A DNA stretch of 7,018 bases from Ignavibacteriaceae bacterium (GCA_031292465.1 JARLHB010000222.1:1-7018), one strand, 5' to 3'. Numbered from the stretch's first letter, positions 1 through 6,557 are shown. The notes: a model not told the origin generated them from the letters alone. Numbers and translations are program-made.

Positions 1-2
1 AT

Positions 3-56
3 GCGGCTTCCACATATAAAGAAAATGATTTCCTGTTGCTGGACAGTATAAAATAA
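3..56 (+). CDS. C-terminal end of an unidentified plus-strand gene (partial)
   Basis: Reading plus frame 3 from the window edge gives AASTYKENDFLLLDSIK followed by TAA at 54-56. The other two plus frames either stop at once (frame 2) or give an unlikely Cys/Trp-rich peptide (frame 1). Composition (Lys-Glu-Asn-Asp, Leu run) looks like a normal soluble protein tail, and the gene would be convergent with glnA, whose stop lies 18 nt further on. No family can be recognised from 17 residues. The call rests only on composition and on the convergent arrangement; the stretch could instead be plain intergenic DNA. Confidence 0.35.
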   Translation, partial: AASTYKENDFLLLDSIK

Positions 57-76
57 TTATTGTACTGCTAATTATT
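52..76. terminator. AT-only inverted repeat between convergent stop codons, possible bidirectional terminator
   Basis: AATAATTA (52-59) and TAATTATT (69-76) are perfect 8-bp arms around a 9-nt loop. The repeat overlaps the putative plus-strand stop (54-56) and the glnA stop (75-77). The stem contains no G or C, so it would be weak, and there is no separate U-tract. Position supports a shared terminator; base composition argues for caution, since such repeats arise easily in AT-rich DNA. Confidence 0.25.
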
Positions 77-1427
77 AATACGCAGTAAGGTACTTTTCTA
101 ATTCCCAGGGGGTAACTTCAAGACGGTAGTCTTCCCATTCAAGCCGTTTGGAACTTATAAATCTTTCAAATAAATGTATTCCAAGCGCTTCGCGGATGAC
201 AGTATCTTTCTCCATATCAAGAAGAGCATCTGACAGTGAACTGGGAAGTAAATCTAATTTAGATACCTTTCGATTTCCGGGCGCAAGATAAATGTTTTCT
301 TCGCTCGCATCGGCTAAAGGCAATTCGTTTCTTATTCCGTCAAGCCCGGCGGCAAGCATTACTGCAAATGCAAGGTATGGGTTACAGCTTGGATCCGGGC
401 ACCTGAGTTCAATTCTCGTTGATTCCGGCGTATGAGCACGTGGAATTCTTACAAGAGCGGAATGGTTAATACGTCCCCAGCTTAAATACACAGGCGCTTC
501 ATAACCAAGAACTAATCTTTTATAAGAATTAACCAGCGGAGCGATAATGGCACACATACCTCTTGCATGCGCCAATTGCCCGGCAATAAAATGCTTTGCA
601 ATTTTGGATAATCCATGAGAATCGCCAGGATCTGAAAAGGCATTAGTTCCGTTTGCTTTAAAGCTTAAACTCTGATGAATATGCAGTCCGCTTCCGTTAA
701 CTCCGCGCAAAGGTTTAGGCATAAATGTGGCATATAACCCTTTTTGTTCTGCTAATATTTTAACCAGAACACGGAATGTTACAATATTGTCCGCAGTTTT
801 AAGAGCATTTGAATAGCGGAAATCCAGTTCATGCTGCCCGGTTGCAACTTCATGGTGCATAGTTTCAGTTTCAATTCCAAACGAATGTAAGGCATCAGTG
901 ATCTGCCTCCATAAGCTCGAGGCCATCATATCAACGGGCTGATCAAAATAGCTTGCGCTGTCAACAGGGCGGGGCGGGATAAGCTTGCCGTCAGAGCCTG
1001 GTTTCAAAAGAAAAAATTCTACTTCCGGGCCTGTATTGTAAATAAAGCCCATCTTTTCAGCTTCCTTAATTACATTCATAAGTATAATACGCGGGTCGCC
1101 TAAAAAAGGCTGGCTTTCCGGTGTATATATGTTGCAAATTAAGCGTGCTGTTGTTTCATTTCCTGAATGCCAGGGGAGTACGGCGAATGTTGATATATCC
1201 GGAATTAAATACATATCGCTTTCGGCAGTACGGGCAAACCCTTCTATTGAAGAGCCATCAAACCAGATTCCGTGGTTTAAGGTAGATTCCAGTTCCTTTG
1301 TTGGTATAGTAACGTTTTTAACTGCACCGCCAACATCGGTAAATTGTAAATCTACAAAATTAACACCTTTCTCTTTTACAAGAGACATAAGTTGTTCTTC
1401 AGTCAGGTTTTGAATGTTTTCTGCCAT
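75..1427 (-). CDS. glnA: Glutamine synthetase, type I (GSI-alpha-like)
   Basis: This 450-aa cytoplasmic enzyme makes glutamine from glutamate, ammonia and ATP; GSI enzymes form dodecamers. Visible motifs are the N-terminal beta-grasp domain with FDGSSIEGF (56-64, Asp57 for the ammonium site), GPEVEFF (133-139, metal ligands Glu135 and Glu137), HHEVATGQHE (191-200, Glu193 and Glu200), NGSGLHIH (244-251, His249), NSYKRL (300-305), flap Glu310 and STRIELR (336-342). Length fits GSI. The region where GSI-beta carries the adenylylated Tyr (NLYDLP) reads NIYLAPGN here, as in GSI-alpha. Arg66 in EGFAR aligns with Arg62 of Bacillus subtilis GS, the residue tied to feedback inhibition. All catalytic residues are present, so it should be active. 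The ATG overlaps the upstream kinase stop (TAATG) and has no Shine-Dalgarno sequence, which suggests translational coupling. It is the last gene of a phosphatase-kinase-glnA string. Family assignment is firm; the subtype is inferred from motifs. Confidence 0.97.
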   Translation of the reverse strand: MAENIQNLTEEQLMSLVKEKGVNFVDLQFTDVGGAVKNVTIPTKELESTLNHGIWFDGSSIEGFARTAESDMYLIPDISTFAVLPWHSGNETTARLICNIYTPESQPFLGDPRIILMNVIKEAEKMGFIYNTGPEVEFFLLKPGSDGKLIPPRPVDSASYFDQPVDMMASSLWRQITDALHSFGIETETMHHEVATGQHELDFRYSNALKTADNIVTFRVLVKILAEQKGLYATFMPKPLRGVNGSGLHIHQSLSFKANGTNAFSDPGDSHGLSKIAKHFIAGQLAHARGMCAIIAPLVNSYKRLVLGYEAPVYLSWGRINHSALVRIPRAHTPESTRIELRCPDPSCNPYLAFAVMLAAGLDGIRNELPLADASEENIYLAPGNRKVSKLDLLPSSLSDALLDMEKDTVIREALGIHLFERFISSKRLEWEDYRLEVTPWELEKYLTAY

Positions 1428-2410
1428 TAATGTATTTTTTGAAGTATTAGTGCTAAAATAACAATTATTATTAATAATAATATTGCAGAACCGATGGATA
1501 CAAAAACAGGGGAGCGCCAGAATGGAGCCGCCGCCGCCGCTCCGGTTGCTCTTTCAAGAATAGAAACATCAATTGCATCAAGGTTGTCTAATTCAGCAAT
1601 TAATGCGTGCATATCAGCATACCTGTCGTTTGGATTACGCTGCAGGCATTTTGCAACAAAAGCCGCAATTTGTGGGGAAATTCCTTCCTTAACTTTATCC
1701 AGACGAGGGATAGCTCCTTTTAGGTGCTGTGCCATTATCACCATATTATTATCACCGGTGTAAGGAGGGTTCCCGGTTAATAATTCAAAAAGCATAACTC
1801 CCAATGCATAAATATCTGTACGCTGGTCGCCGCGGTGTCCTTCAATTTGTTCTGGTGCCATATAATCCGGCGTACCCGCAGCGGCGCTTAAATTTGCATA
1901 AGTAACTCTGTGCGCGCCTTTGGTTAAAGCCAGGCCAAAATCAATAATTATTGGCTGCCCGTCACTTGTTATAAGAATATTTTCAGGTTTAAGGTCACGG
2001 TGAATAATTTCATGATCATGGCAGTGAGCTAATCCGTCTGCTATTTTACGTATAAGGCTAATAGCTTCTTCCGGCGGCATCGGTGCAGATGTGCGGACAA
2101 TTTCCCTCATAGACTGGCCGTCTATTAACCCGGTTACAAGATAAGGTGTATTATTATACCGCCCTGAACCTAAACCCTGTTGAATTGCAGGATGATTAAG
2201 CGTACGCATAACCTCAAGTTCACGTTGAAACCGTTCGAATTGCGCAGGGTCTCCGATTGACATTCTGTCAGGTATTTTCAGAACAACTTCCTGGCCATTT
2301 AGCAGGTCATAAGCACGATAAATATCGCTCATGCCGCCCTTTGCCATATGCTGCCTTATTTGAAAGTGATCAAACTGATCGCTAATTTGTAACATAGATG
2401 AATTTGACAT
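1427..2410 (-). CDS. Membrane-anchored eukaryotic-like Ser/Thr protein kinase (Hanks type)
   Basis: This is a complete kinase domain of 327 aa from the chosen ATG at 2410. Motifs: glycine loop MAKGGMSDIY (22-31), ATP-binding Lys45 in VVLK, helix-C Glu64, HRDLKPEN (137-144, catalytic Asp139), DFG (157-159), activation loop with Thr/Ser/Tyr candidates 163-180, GTPDYMAPEQ (179-188), TDIYALG (198-204). The GMS-type loop and RDxKPEN are typical of the PknB-like family. An Ala-rich linker (GAAAAAP, 290-296) leads to one hydrophobic helix (about 302-323) with only QKIH beyond it. There is no PASTA, TPR or other sensor domain. The kinase domain is probably cytoplasmic and tail-anchored to the inner membrane. 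A TTG at 2425 in frame would add five residues; ATG 2410 is preferred, though neither has a Shine-Dalgarno sequence. It lies downstream of a PP2C phosphatase, its likely antagonist, and its stop overlaps the glnA start. Substrates are unknown. Confidence 0.95.
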   Translation of the reverse strand: MSNSSMLQISDQFDHFQIRQHMAKGGMSDIYRAYDLLNGQEVVLKIPDRMSIGDPAQFERFQRELEVMRTLNHPAIQQGLGSGRYNNTPYLVTGLIDGQSMREIVRTSAPMPPEEAISLIRKIADGLAHCHDHEIIHRDLKPENILITSDGQPIIIDFGLALTKGAHRVTYANLSAAAGTPDYMAPEQIEGHRGDQRTDIYALGVMLFELLTGNPPYTGDNNMVIMAQHLKGAIPRLDKVKEGISPQIAAFVAKCLQRNPNDRYADMHALIAELDNLDAIDVSILERATGAAAAAPFWRSPVFVSIGSAILLLIIIVILALILQKIH

Positions 2411-2445
2411 ATTTATATTACGCAAGTAATAGAGTTAAGTTATGA

Positions 2446-2474
2446 ATAATAATAAAGATTAAGCTGAAAAGCAA
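2446..2474 (-). promoter_or_regulatory. Weak candidate promoter for the kinase-glnA pair
   Basis: On the minus strand TTGCTT (2469-2474) and TATTAT (2446-2451) are separated by 17 nt, and the leader to ATG 2410 would be about 30 nt. It lies in the roughly 126-nt gap between the phosphatase stop and the kinase start, so it would let kinase and glnA be transcribed apart from the phosphatase. The -35 matches poorly, and AT-rich DNA gives such matches by chance. If the host uses the Bacteroidota-type sigma factor, this consensus may not apply. Confidence 0.25.
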
Positions 2475-2536
2475 CGTTTTTAACCTTATGATAATATTAA
2501 GAAATTCTAAATTACTATAATTAAAATCATACTATT

Positions 2537-3370
2537 TTATTTAGTAAAGCGTTTAAAAATATTCTGTACAAAGTTTGATTTATTGTCTGCTTCTTTTACC
2601 TTATGAGGAAAGTTTTTAAAACGCAAAGTAACTATCGATAAATTATCATCACTATCGCGTTTTAATGCAAGATCTATTATTTCTCTGCATATTGCTTCAG
2701 GATCCGGTATCTTTTTAGTAATTTGACCAAATTCTTCATCCTCAATAACAGACCATACGCCGTCGGTACACAATATTAATATATCATCTTTTTGCACTGA
2801 TATTTTAAATATATCCGGCTGGACGAAAAGATTTAGGCCGATACATTTATTTAATACTGAACGCTGGTTGTGTGTCCTTACCTTATCGGGTGACAATATC
2901 CGCATTCTTACCAAATCTCCCACCTGAGTATGGTCATTAGTAATACAATCAGATTTATGATTACGTATTAAATAAGCACGGCTGTCTCCAACATGGCCAA
3001 CATATAAATTCTGCCCGACTAAATTTGTTACCGTTAATGTTGTACCCATGCGTCCAGCTTTCATTCTTTGCGCCGATTGGTAAACACTTAAATTTGCATT
3101 TTGAATACCGACTCTGAATTTCTGTATTGGGGAAGCGCCGTTTGCTGAATAGAAAGTTTCAAAAAAAGTTTCGAGCGCTAATGTACTTGCTATTCCGCCA
3201 TGCGCATAACCACCCATGCCATCTGCCACGCCAAAAAGATAACCAAACGAAGAAATGCTTTCGTTATCTTCCAGATTACAAATACGAAATGCATCCTGAT
3301 TGTCTTTACGAACATTTCCTATATGAGAAAGGCCAAAAGAACTTATCTCGACTGGCTTAGATGCAGTCAT
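2537..3370 (-). CDS. PP2C-family (PPM) Ser/Thr protein phosphatase
   Basis: This is a soluble metal-dependent protein phosphatase of 277 aa from the chosen start, close to the family's usual length. Motifs in order: GLSHIGNVRKDNQD (13-26) with the metal-binding Asp, VADGMGG (48-54), GTT (109-111), GHVGDSRAYL (125-134), DHTQV (146-150), CTDGVW (201-206) and DDNLSIV (241-247) with the last metal-binding Asp. No transmembrane segment or sensor domain is visible; a basic tail of about 25 residues follows the catalytic core. Two ATGs compete: 3376 and 3370. AGGA at 3378-3381 is 7 nt from ATG 3370 but only 1 nt from ATG 3376, so 3370 is chosen; the other adds Met-Pro. It is first in the string ahead of the Ser/Thr kinase, the usual PP2C-kinase pairing, so it probably reverses that kinase's phosphorylations. 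It may also act on phosphorylated GlnA, but that is only inferred. Confidence 0.94.
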   Translation of the reverse strand: MTASKPVEISSFGLSHIGNVRKDNQDAFRICNLEDNESISSFGYLFGVADGMGGYAHGGIASTLALETFFETFYSANGASPIQKFRVGIQNANLSVYQSAQRMKAGRMGTTLTVTNLVGQNLYVGHVGDSRAYLIRNHKSDCITNDHTQVGDLVRMRILSPDKVRTHNQRSVLNKCIGLNLFVQPDIFKISVQKDDILILCTDGVWSVIEDEEFGQITKKIPDPEAICREIIDLALKRDSDDNLSIVTLRFKNFPHKVKEADNKSNFVQNIFKRFTK

Positions 3371-3377
3371 TGGCATT

Positions 3378-3381
3378 TCCT
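3378..3381 (-). promoter_or_regulatory. Ribosome binding site that favours the second phosphatase start
   Basis: The minus strand reads AGGA followed by AATGCCA and then ATG at 3370. Spacing of 7 nt is normal for that ATG, whereas the first ATG at 3376 begins 1 nt after the motif, which is too close. Confidence 0.5.
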
Positions 3382-3406
3382 GCTAAGAAAAAAGTAAGAT
3401 ATATAT

Positions 3407-3435
3407 ACTATAAAATAACGTATTACTGTATACAA
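3407..3435 (-). promoter_or_regulatory. Candidate promoter of the phosphatase-kinase-glnA unit
   Basis: On the minus strand TTGTAT (3430-3435) and TATAGT (3407-3412) are 17 nt apart. TATAGT differs from the sigma-70 -10 consensus at one base; the -35 matches only in its TTG. Transcription would begin near 3400, about 30 nt before the phosphatase start, and after the hairpin at 3469-3504 that probably closes the permease unit. Position is good, sequence evidence is modest. Confidence 0.35.
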
Positions 3436-3468
3436 TTTATTTTAGTCCCATTTTTAATTATGTATGTA

Positions 3469-3504
3469 GAGGCTATCTCTAAATCTTACCTTTGAGACAG
3501 CCTC
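3469..3504 (-). terminator. 11-bp hairpin downstream of the permease, probable terminator or 3' end stabiliser
   Basis: GAGGCTATCTC (3469-3479) pairs with GAGACAGCCTC (3494-3504) around a 14-nt loop. Read on the minus strand the single mismatch becomes a G-U wobble (GAGGCTGTCTC with GAGATAGCCTC), so the RNA stem is continuous only for minus-strand transcripts, which fits the permease 30 nt upstream. No U-tract follows on either strand, so it is not a textbook intrinsic terminator. It may stabilise the mRNA end or act with a factor. Confidence 0.55.
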
Positions 3505-3534
3505 GTTCATACTCTCTCTCCACTAAATTAAAAA

Positions 3535-5076
3535 TTATCTGTTTTGTGCACTTTTAACTAATTCGGTTGGCGGGACAATGTGTCTGCCGCTTACTTTGCT
3601 GTTCCAAAGTAAATATATAGCACTTACTACGCCCCAGCCTATTGTAATATATAAAGCCATCTTTGTTGCATCCTGCGATACGCCTGGGGTAGTTAAGCCT
3701 ATGAATACAACTGCTACTAACATTCCGATATTACCGAGGAAACCTAAAATGGGTATTACAGCATGTTTAATGCTGTGGAACTCGGTTCTGCCGACAAAGG
3801 TTATAAATGTTAAAACGCATATAATTGCGTATAATGCAAATGTTCCAATATTAGAAGCCAATGTTACACCTGTAAGGGCGGTAACGCTTAATACTCCAAC
3901 GCTTCCTATAACTGCAGAAACACCTACCAATATCCATACGGCAATATGTGGAGTTACATGTTTTGAGTGTAAAGAACCCAGCAGGCCGGGCATTTCGTTA
4001 TCCTGTGCCATGGCAAAACTTATTCTGACTGCTGTATTCATGGCGGCAAGAGTGGTGCCTAAAACAGCAAGAGCTACAGTAACTGCAATAACAATCATTA
4101 AAGCAAATCCGTTACCGCCAAGCATTGAATCACCGATAAGGCGTGTAAGATCGCCGATTGGTGCTCCGGAAGCTGCTGCTGCTGCCATACCTGTTAATTT
4201 AGTTCCGTCTGCTCCTACATAAACTAACTTTTCGGAAATTGCAAAGTTTGCAGCAAAATATTCAAATAAGTATGCTAATAGGCCTTGTATAATAAGTGAA
4301 AGAATTACTCCTCTCGGAATATCGCGCTTAGGGTTTATTGCTTCACCTGCAAGGGAAGTGGAAGACTCAAAACCGACTAATATTAATATTGCAATTGTGG
4401 ACTGAAATAGCATTGCCGAAAGACTGTGGGGGAATACAATGGAAAATCCTGTGGGATGCGCCCAATGTGTTGCATGCAAAGGATTATTTAGCCTGAAAAG
4501 AATTGCAAGTACGCTAAAGCCTACAAGTGAAACAAGCTGAACAACATTTATAATAATTGCTACGTTTGTAGAACCGCTTATACCGCGTACTGCAATAAAC
4601 CCTACTATGGCAGAGAAGACAATTGCAACAAGAATTTGCATATAAATAGAAAGGTTAACCCCAAACTGGCTTAATATGTAATTAACTAAAACAGCCATCA
4701 TTGCAACCATTACACCAGGGTAAACCCAATAGAATAAGTGTGCGGCCCATCCGGTAAGGAATTTTGCTATACGTGCATATCGCTGATGAGAAGCTTTATC
4801 GCGGTCAAGGAATGCTTTTTCAGCAAAATAATAAGAACCGCCCGCGCCGGCTTCCGGATATTTGCGGGCCATTTCAGAAAATGCTATTGCTGTTAAAAAA
4901 GCAACAATAAGTGCGGCTACAATACCTGTCCACATATCAGTATCGCCGCCGTTGTTTGAAGCCTGCAATTGATAAGTGATCCATAAGAATGCCCCCGGCG
5001 CAATCAGCGCCATAGCATTTACTGTAACACCGGTTAATCCGAGTGTCTTTTTCATGGTTGGAGTTTGTTCAGCCAT
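3535..5076 (-). CDS. APC-superfamily amino acid permease
   Basis: This inner-membrane secondary transporter of 513 aa has about twelve predicted helices (roughly 15-36, 50-68, 105-135, 147-164, 171-194, 222-240, 255-276, 322-346, 376-395, 400-425, 439-461, 472-491). Family marks are the broken first helix with small residues (GLTGVTVNAMALIAPGAF, 13-30), the KYPEAGAGGSYYF loop (72-84) after helix 2, and GFESSTSLAGEAINPKRDIP (235-254) after helix 6, the classic amino acid permease signature. A loop of about 45 residues (277-321) between helices 7 and 8 is Ala/Gly-rich and probably periplasmic. The start has a strong AGGAG 6 nt upstream. It follows the porin gene after 59 nt on the same strand, so both are probably co-transcribed and may serve the same substrate across the two membranes. 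Which amino acid or amine is carried cannot be read from the sequence. The nearby glnA makes a nitrogen-related role plausible. Confidence 0.93.
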   Translation of the reverse strand: MAEQTPTMKKTLGLTGVTVNAMALIAPGAFLWITYQLQASNNGGDTDMWTGIVAALIVAFLTAIAFSEMARKYPEAGAGGSYYFAEKAFLDRDKASHQRYARIAKFLTGWAAHLFYWVYPGVMVAMMAVLVNYILSQFGVNLSIYMQILVAIVFSAIVGFIAVRGISGSTNVAIIINVVQLVSLVGFSVLAILFRLNNPLHATHWAHPTGFSIVFPHSLSAMLFQSTIAILILVGFESSTSLAGEAINPKRDIPRGVILSLIIQGLLAYLFEYFAANFAISEKLVYVGADGTKLTGMAAAAASGAPIGDLTRLIGDSMLGGNGFALMIVIAVTVALAVLGTTLAAMNTAVRISFAMAQDNEMPGLLGSLHSKHVTPHIAVWILVGVSAVIGSVGVLSVTALTGVTLASNIGTFALYAIICVLTFITFVGRTEFHSIKHAVIPILGFLGNIGMLVAVVFIGLTTPGVSQDATKMALYITIGWGVVSAIYLLWNSKVSGRHIVPPTELVKSAQNR

Positions 5077-5082
5077 ATTTTT

Positions 5083-5087
5083 CTCCT
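5083..5087 (-). promoter_or_regulatory. Strong Shine-Dalgarno of the permease
   Basis: The minus strand reads AGGAG with 6 nt to ATG 5076. It is notable because glnA and the kinase have none, so the permease seems to be translated independently of the upstream porin. Confidence 0.8.
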
Positions 5088-5135
5088 ATAATTAAATGTT
5101 AACATGAATAAACTTTTTAATATCATACTGATTAC

Positions 5136-6236
5136 TTAGAAGGAATAAACCGAGCCGATCAATAAGGTATTTTGATTATTTTTTGTAAATGTTCCCATAT
5201 CATCTTCAAAGGTGTTCATATCTGAAAAATCTCTTCTGTATTCAAGACGTGTAACCAAACTGCCGCCGAACTTATATTCATAAGTAAGTGTAATCTCTTT
5301 TAAGGCCTGTGCTGTTCCTGTAGTAAAACCATTTTGGTCGTAATAATATTCGCCTCTTGCGGCAACTGCGGAAACATCGGTAATAGTATATTTACCTGTC
5401 AATGCGATGCCTTTCCATACTGCTAATCCCGCGGCGGTGTTTGATTCTTGTCCGTAATCTGCATTAACAGTTACAAACAAAGCATCTGTTGCCTGTATGT
5501 TAAAAATTGAATCAAAAACATGCCTTTTGTTTGTTGAATTGTTTTCCTCGGCGCCTCCGATATAGTTTTGGATGAATGTAAATGCTGAAGACGGCGCCCA
5601 GGTAATTTCTGCGCCTAATGTTTTATCGGTATTGTTTTCAACCATATTATTCCATCCGTTATATATATATAATGTGGCGCTGAACTGAGGACTGAATGGA
5701 TAGCTGGCACATACTCCCATATGGAAATAAGGGATAGCATATGCAAATAGAATTGATCTGCTGTAGTTTATATTTGAGATTGACTCAATAACTTCACCGC
5801 CCATGTGTGTAACCATTTTACCTGCATTTACAGTAAGTCCGTTACCAACCGGTATAACTGCAGTAAGATATGCCTGTTCGATATTTTTTAGCGATTTTTG
5901 GGTCCCTATGCTTGCATCACTGTTTACGATGTCCATAGTTTGTCCGTATGCCAGGTCAACGCGGAAACCCACAGGGGCTGCATTCTTCTGAACCGTAACC
6001 CTGGCTTCATTTAGATTAAACTGGTTTTCATAAAGATCAAAGTTCCTGTAACCGTTTATATGACTAACAGGGTTATTGAAGTTCTTATTAAAATTAACAT
6101 CTACCATGCCCGTAATAGTTAGTGGATTGGCTGCTGCGGCAGTATCTTTAGTTTGTGCTGTTAAGTTTGAATTTACAATTAGAGCCAGTAGGGAAATAAA
6201 AAAAGATCTAATTAAGGTATTTTTTACGTAACTCAT
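5136..6236 (-). CDS. Outer-membrane beta-barrel porin, BBP2/OmpL-like
   Basis: This 366-aa protein has a signal peptide (basic NTLIR, then a hydrophobic core 11-22, likely cut after Ala27 in LTA-QTKD) and ends in Tyr-Ser-Phe, the C-terminal Phe used for barrel assembly. Alternating short strands fill the rest. Stretches match my memory of the BBP2 porin family: FNLNEARVTVQK (73-84), VGFRVDLAYG (89-98), INYSRSILFAYAIPYFHMGV (156-175), YNGWNNMVENN (192-202), ALKEITLTYEYK (311-322) and TRLEYRRDFSD (329-339). Such porins usually accompany an inner-membrane transporter; as I recall, ammonium or potassium systems are common partners. Here the partner is the APC permease 59 nt downstream. It should let small solutes into the periplasm. 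The start has GGGAGAG 2 nt upstream of ATG 6236, a short spacing. Family assignment is from memory of its pattern, and the solute is unknown. Confidence 0.85.
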   Translation of the reverse strand: MSYVKNTLIRSFFISLLALIVNSNLTAQTKDTAAAANPLTITGMVDVNFNKNFNNPVSHINGYRNFDLYENQFNLNEARVTVQKNAAPVGFRVDLAYGQTMDIVNSDASIGTQKSLKNIEQAYLTAVIPVGNGLTVNAGKMVTHMGGEVIESISNINYSRSILFAYAIPYFHMGVCASYPFSPQFSATLYIYNGWNNMVENNTDKTLGAEITWAPSSAFTFIQNYIGGAEENNSTNKRHVFDSIFNIQATDALFVTVNADYGQESNTAAGLAVWKGIALTGKYTITDVSAVAARGEYYYDQNGFTTGTAQALKEITLTYEYKFGGSLVTRLEYRRDFSDMNTFEDDMGTFTKNNQNTLLIGSVYSF

Positions 6237-6238
6237 AT

Positions 6239-6245
6239 CTCTCCC
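6239..6245 (-). promoter_or_regulatory. Shine-Dalgarno-like site of the porin
   Basis: The minus strand reads GGGAGAG, then AT, then ATG 6236. Counting from the GGGAG core the spacing is 4 nt, a little short. No other in-frame start nearby would suit the signal peptide better. Confidence 0.55.
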
Positions 6246-6280
6246 GGTTATTGTTATTAGATTATTTATAAATGTTTTAC

Positions 6281-6312
6281 CCCTGACCGTTTAGGTCTAT
6301 TACTTTACAGGG
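6281..6312 (-). promoter_or_regulatory. Nested inverted repeat in the porin leader
   Basis: GACC (6285-6288) and GGTC (6294-6297) flank a 5-nt loop, and CCCT (6281-6284) pairs with AGGG (6309-6312) outside them, with an 11-nt bulge on one side. It lies about 45-75 nt before the porin start. It is GC-rich against AT-rich surroundings. It may be a leader hairpin or an operator; the arms are short and could be chance. Confidence 0.2.
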
Positions 6313-6557
6313 TTTACTTGAAGAAATTATTTTATGAACTTTATAAAAATGACACCCTTTTTTTAATACGTCATACAAAAGAATAGTAAATAATGAATCA
6401 AAGTAATAAAACCTAAATAAATAATAGTTTAATATGATATAACTTAATTAAGTAAAGTATATTGATTAATCGACATTACTAATTTAGCAATTAATTGGAA
6501 TTTGTCAAGTATTTTTTAAGCGCAGACTTAAAAAAATGTGATTTTTTACAAATAAGG

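Noticed and set aside
1129..1413. Plus-strand open frame opposite the 5' part of glnA
   Set aside because: Antisense to strongly conserved GS coding sequence, with no recognisable product.
1464..1481. Perfect 18-bp AT palindrome ATTATTATTAATAATAAT
   Set aside because: It falls in Leu/Ile codons of the kinase membrane helix (TTA and ATA/ATT runs), so low-complexity coding explains it.
1494..1763. Plus-strand open frame opposite the kinase C-terminus
   Set aside because: Antisense shadow; its Ala run is only the complement of the kinase linker.
3127..3397. Two overlapping plus-strand open frames opposite the phosphatase start
   Set aside because: They overlap each other and the conserved PP2C motifs in reverse; composition is not protein-like.
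3578..4222. Long plus-strand open frame (214 codons) opposite the permease
   Set aside because: It is the antisense shadow of a hydrophobic membrane protein; it has no domain pattern, and the permease on the other strand is clear.
5096..5105. 10-bp palindrome ATGTTAACAT before the permease
   Set aside because: Short and AT-rich inside a 59-nt gap; nothing else supports an operator.
5803..5991. Plus-strand 62-codon frame opposite the porin
   Set aside because: Antisense to conserved barrel segments, no supporting signals.
6349..6374. ATGAC and GTCAT arms around a T-run upstream of the porin
   Set aside because: Five-base arms 16 nt apart are expected by chance, and no promoter could be placed relative to them.
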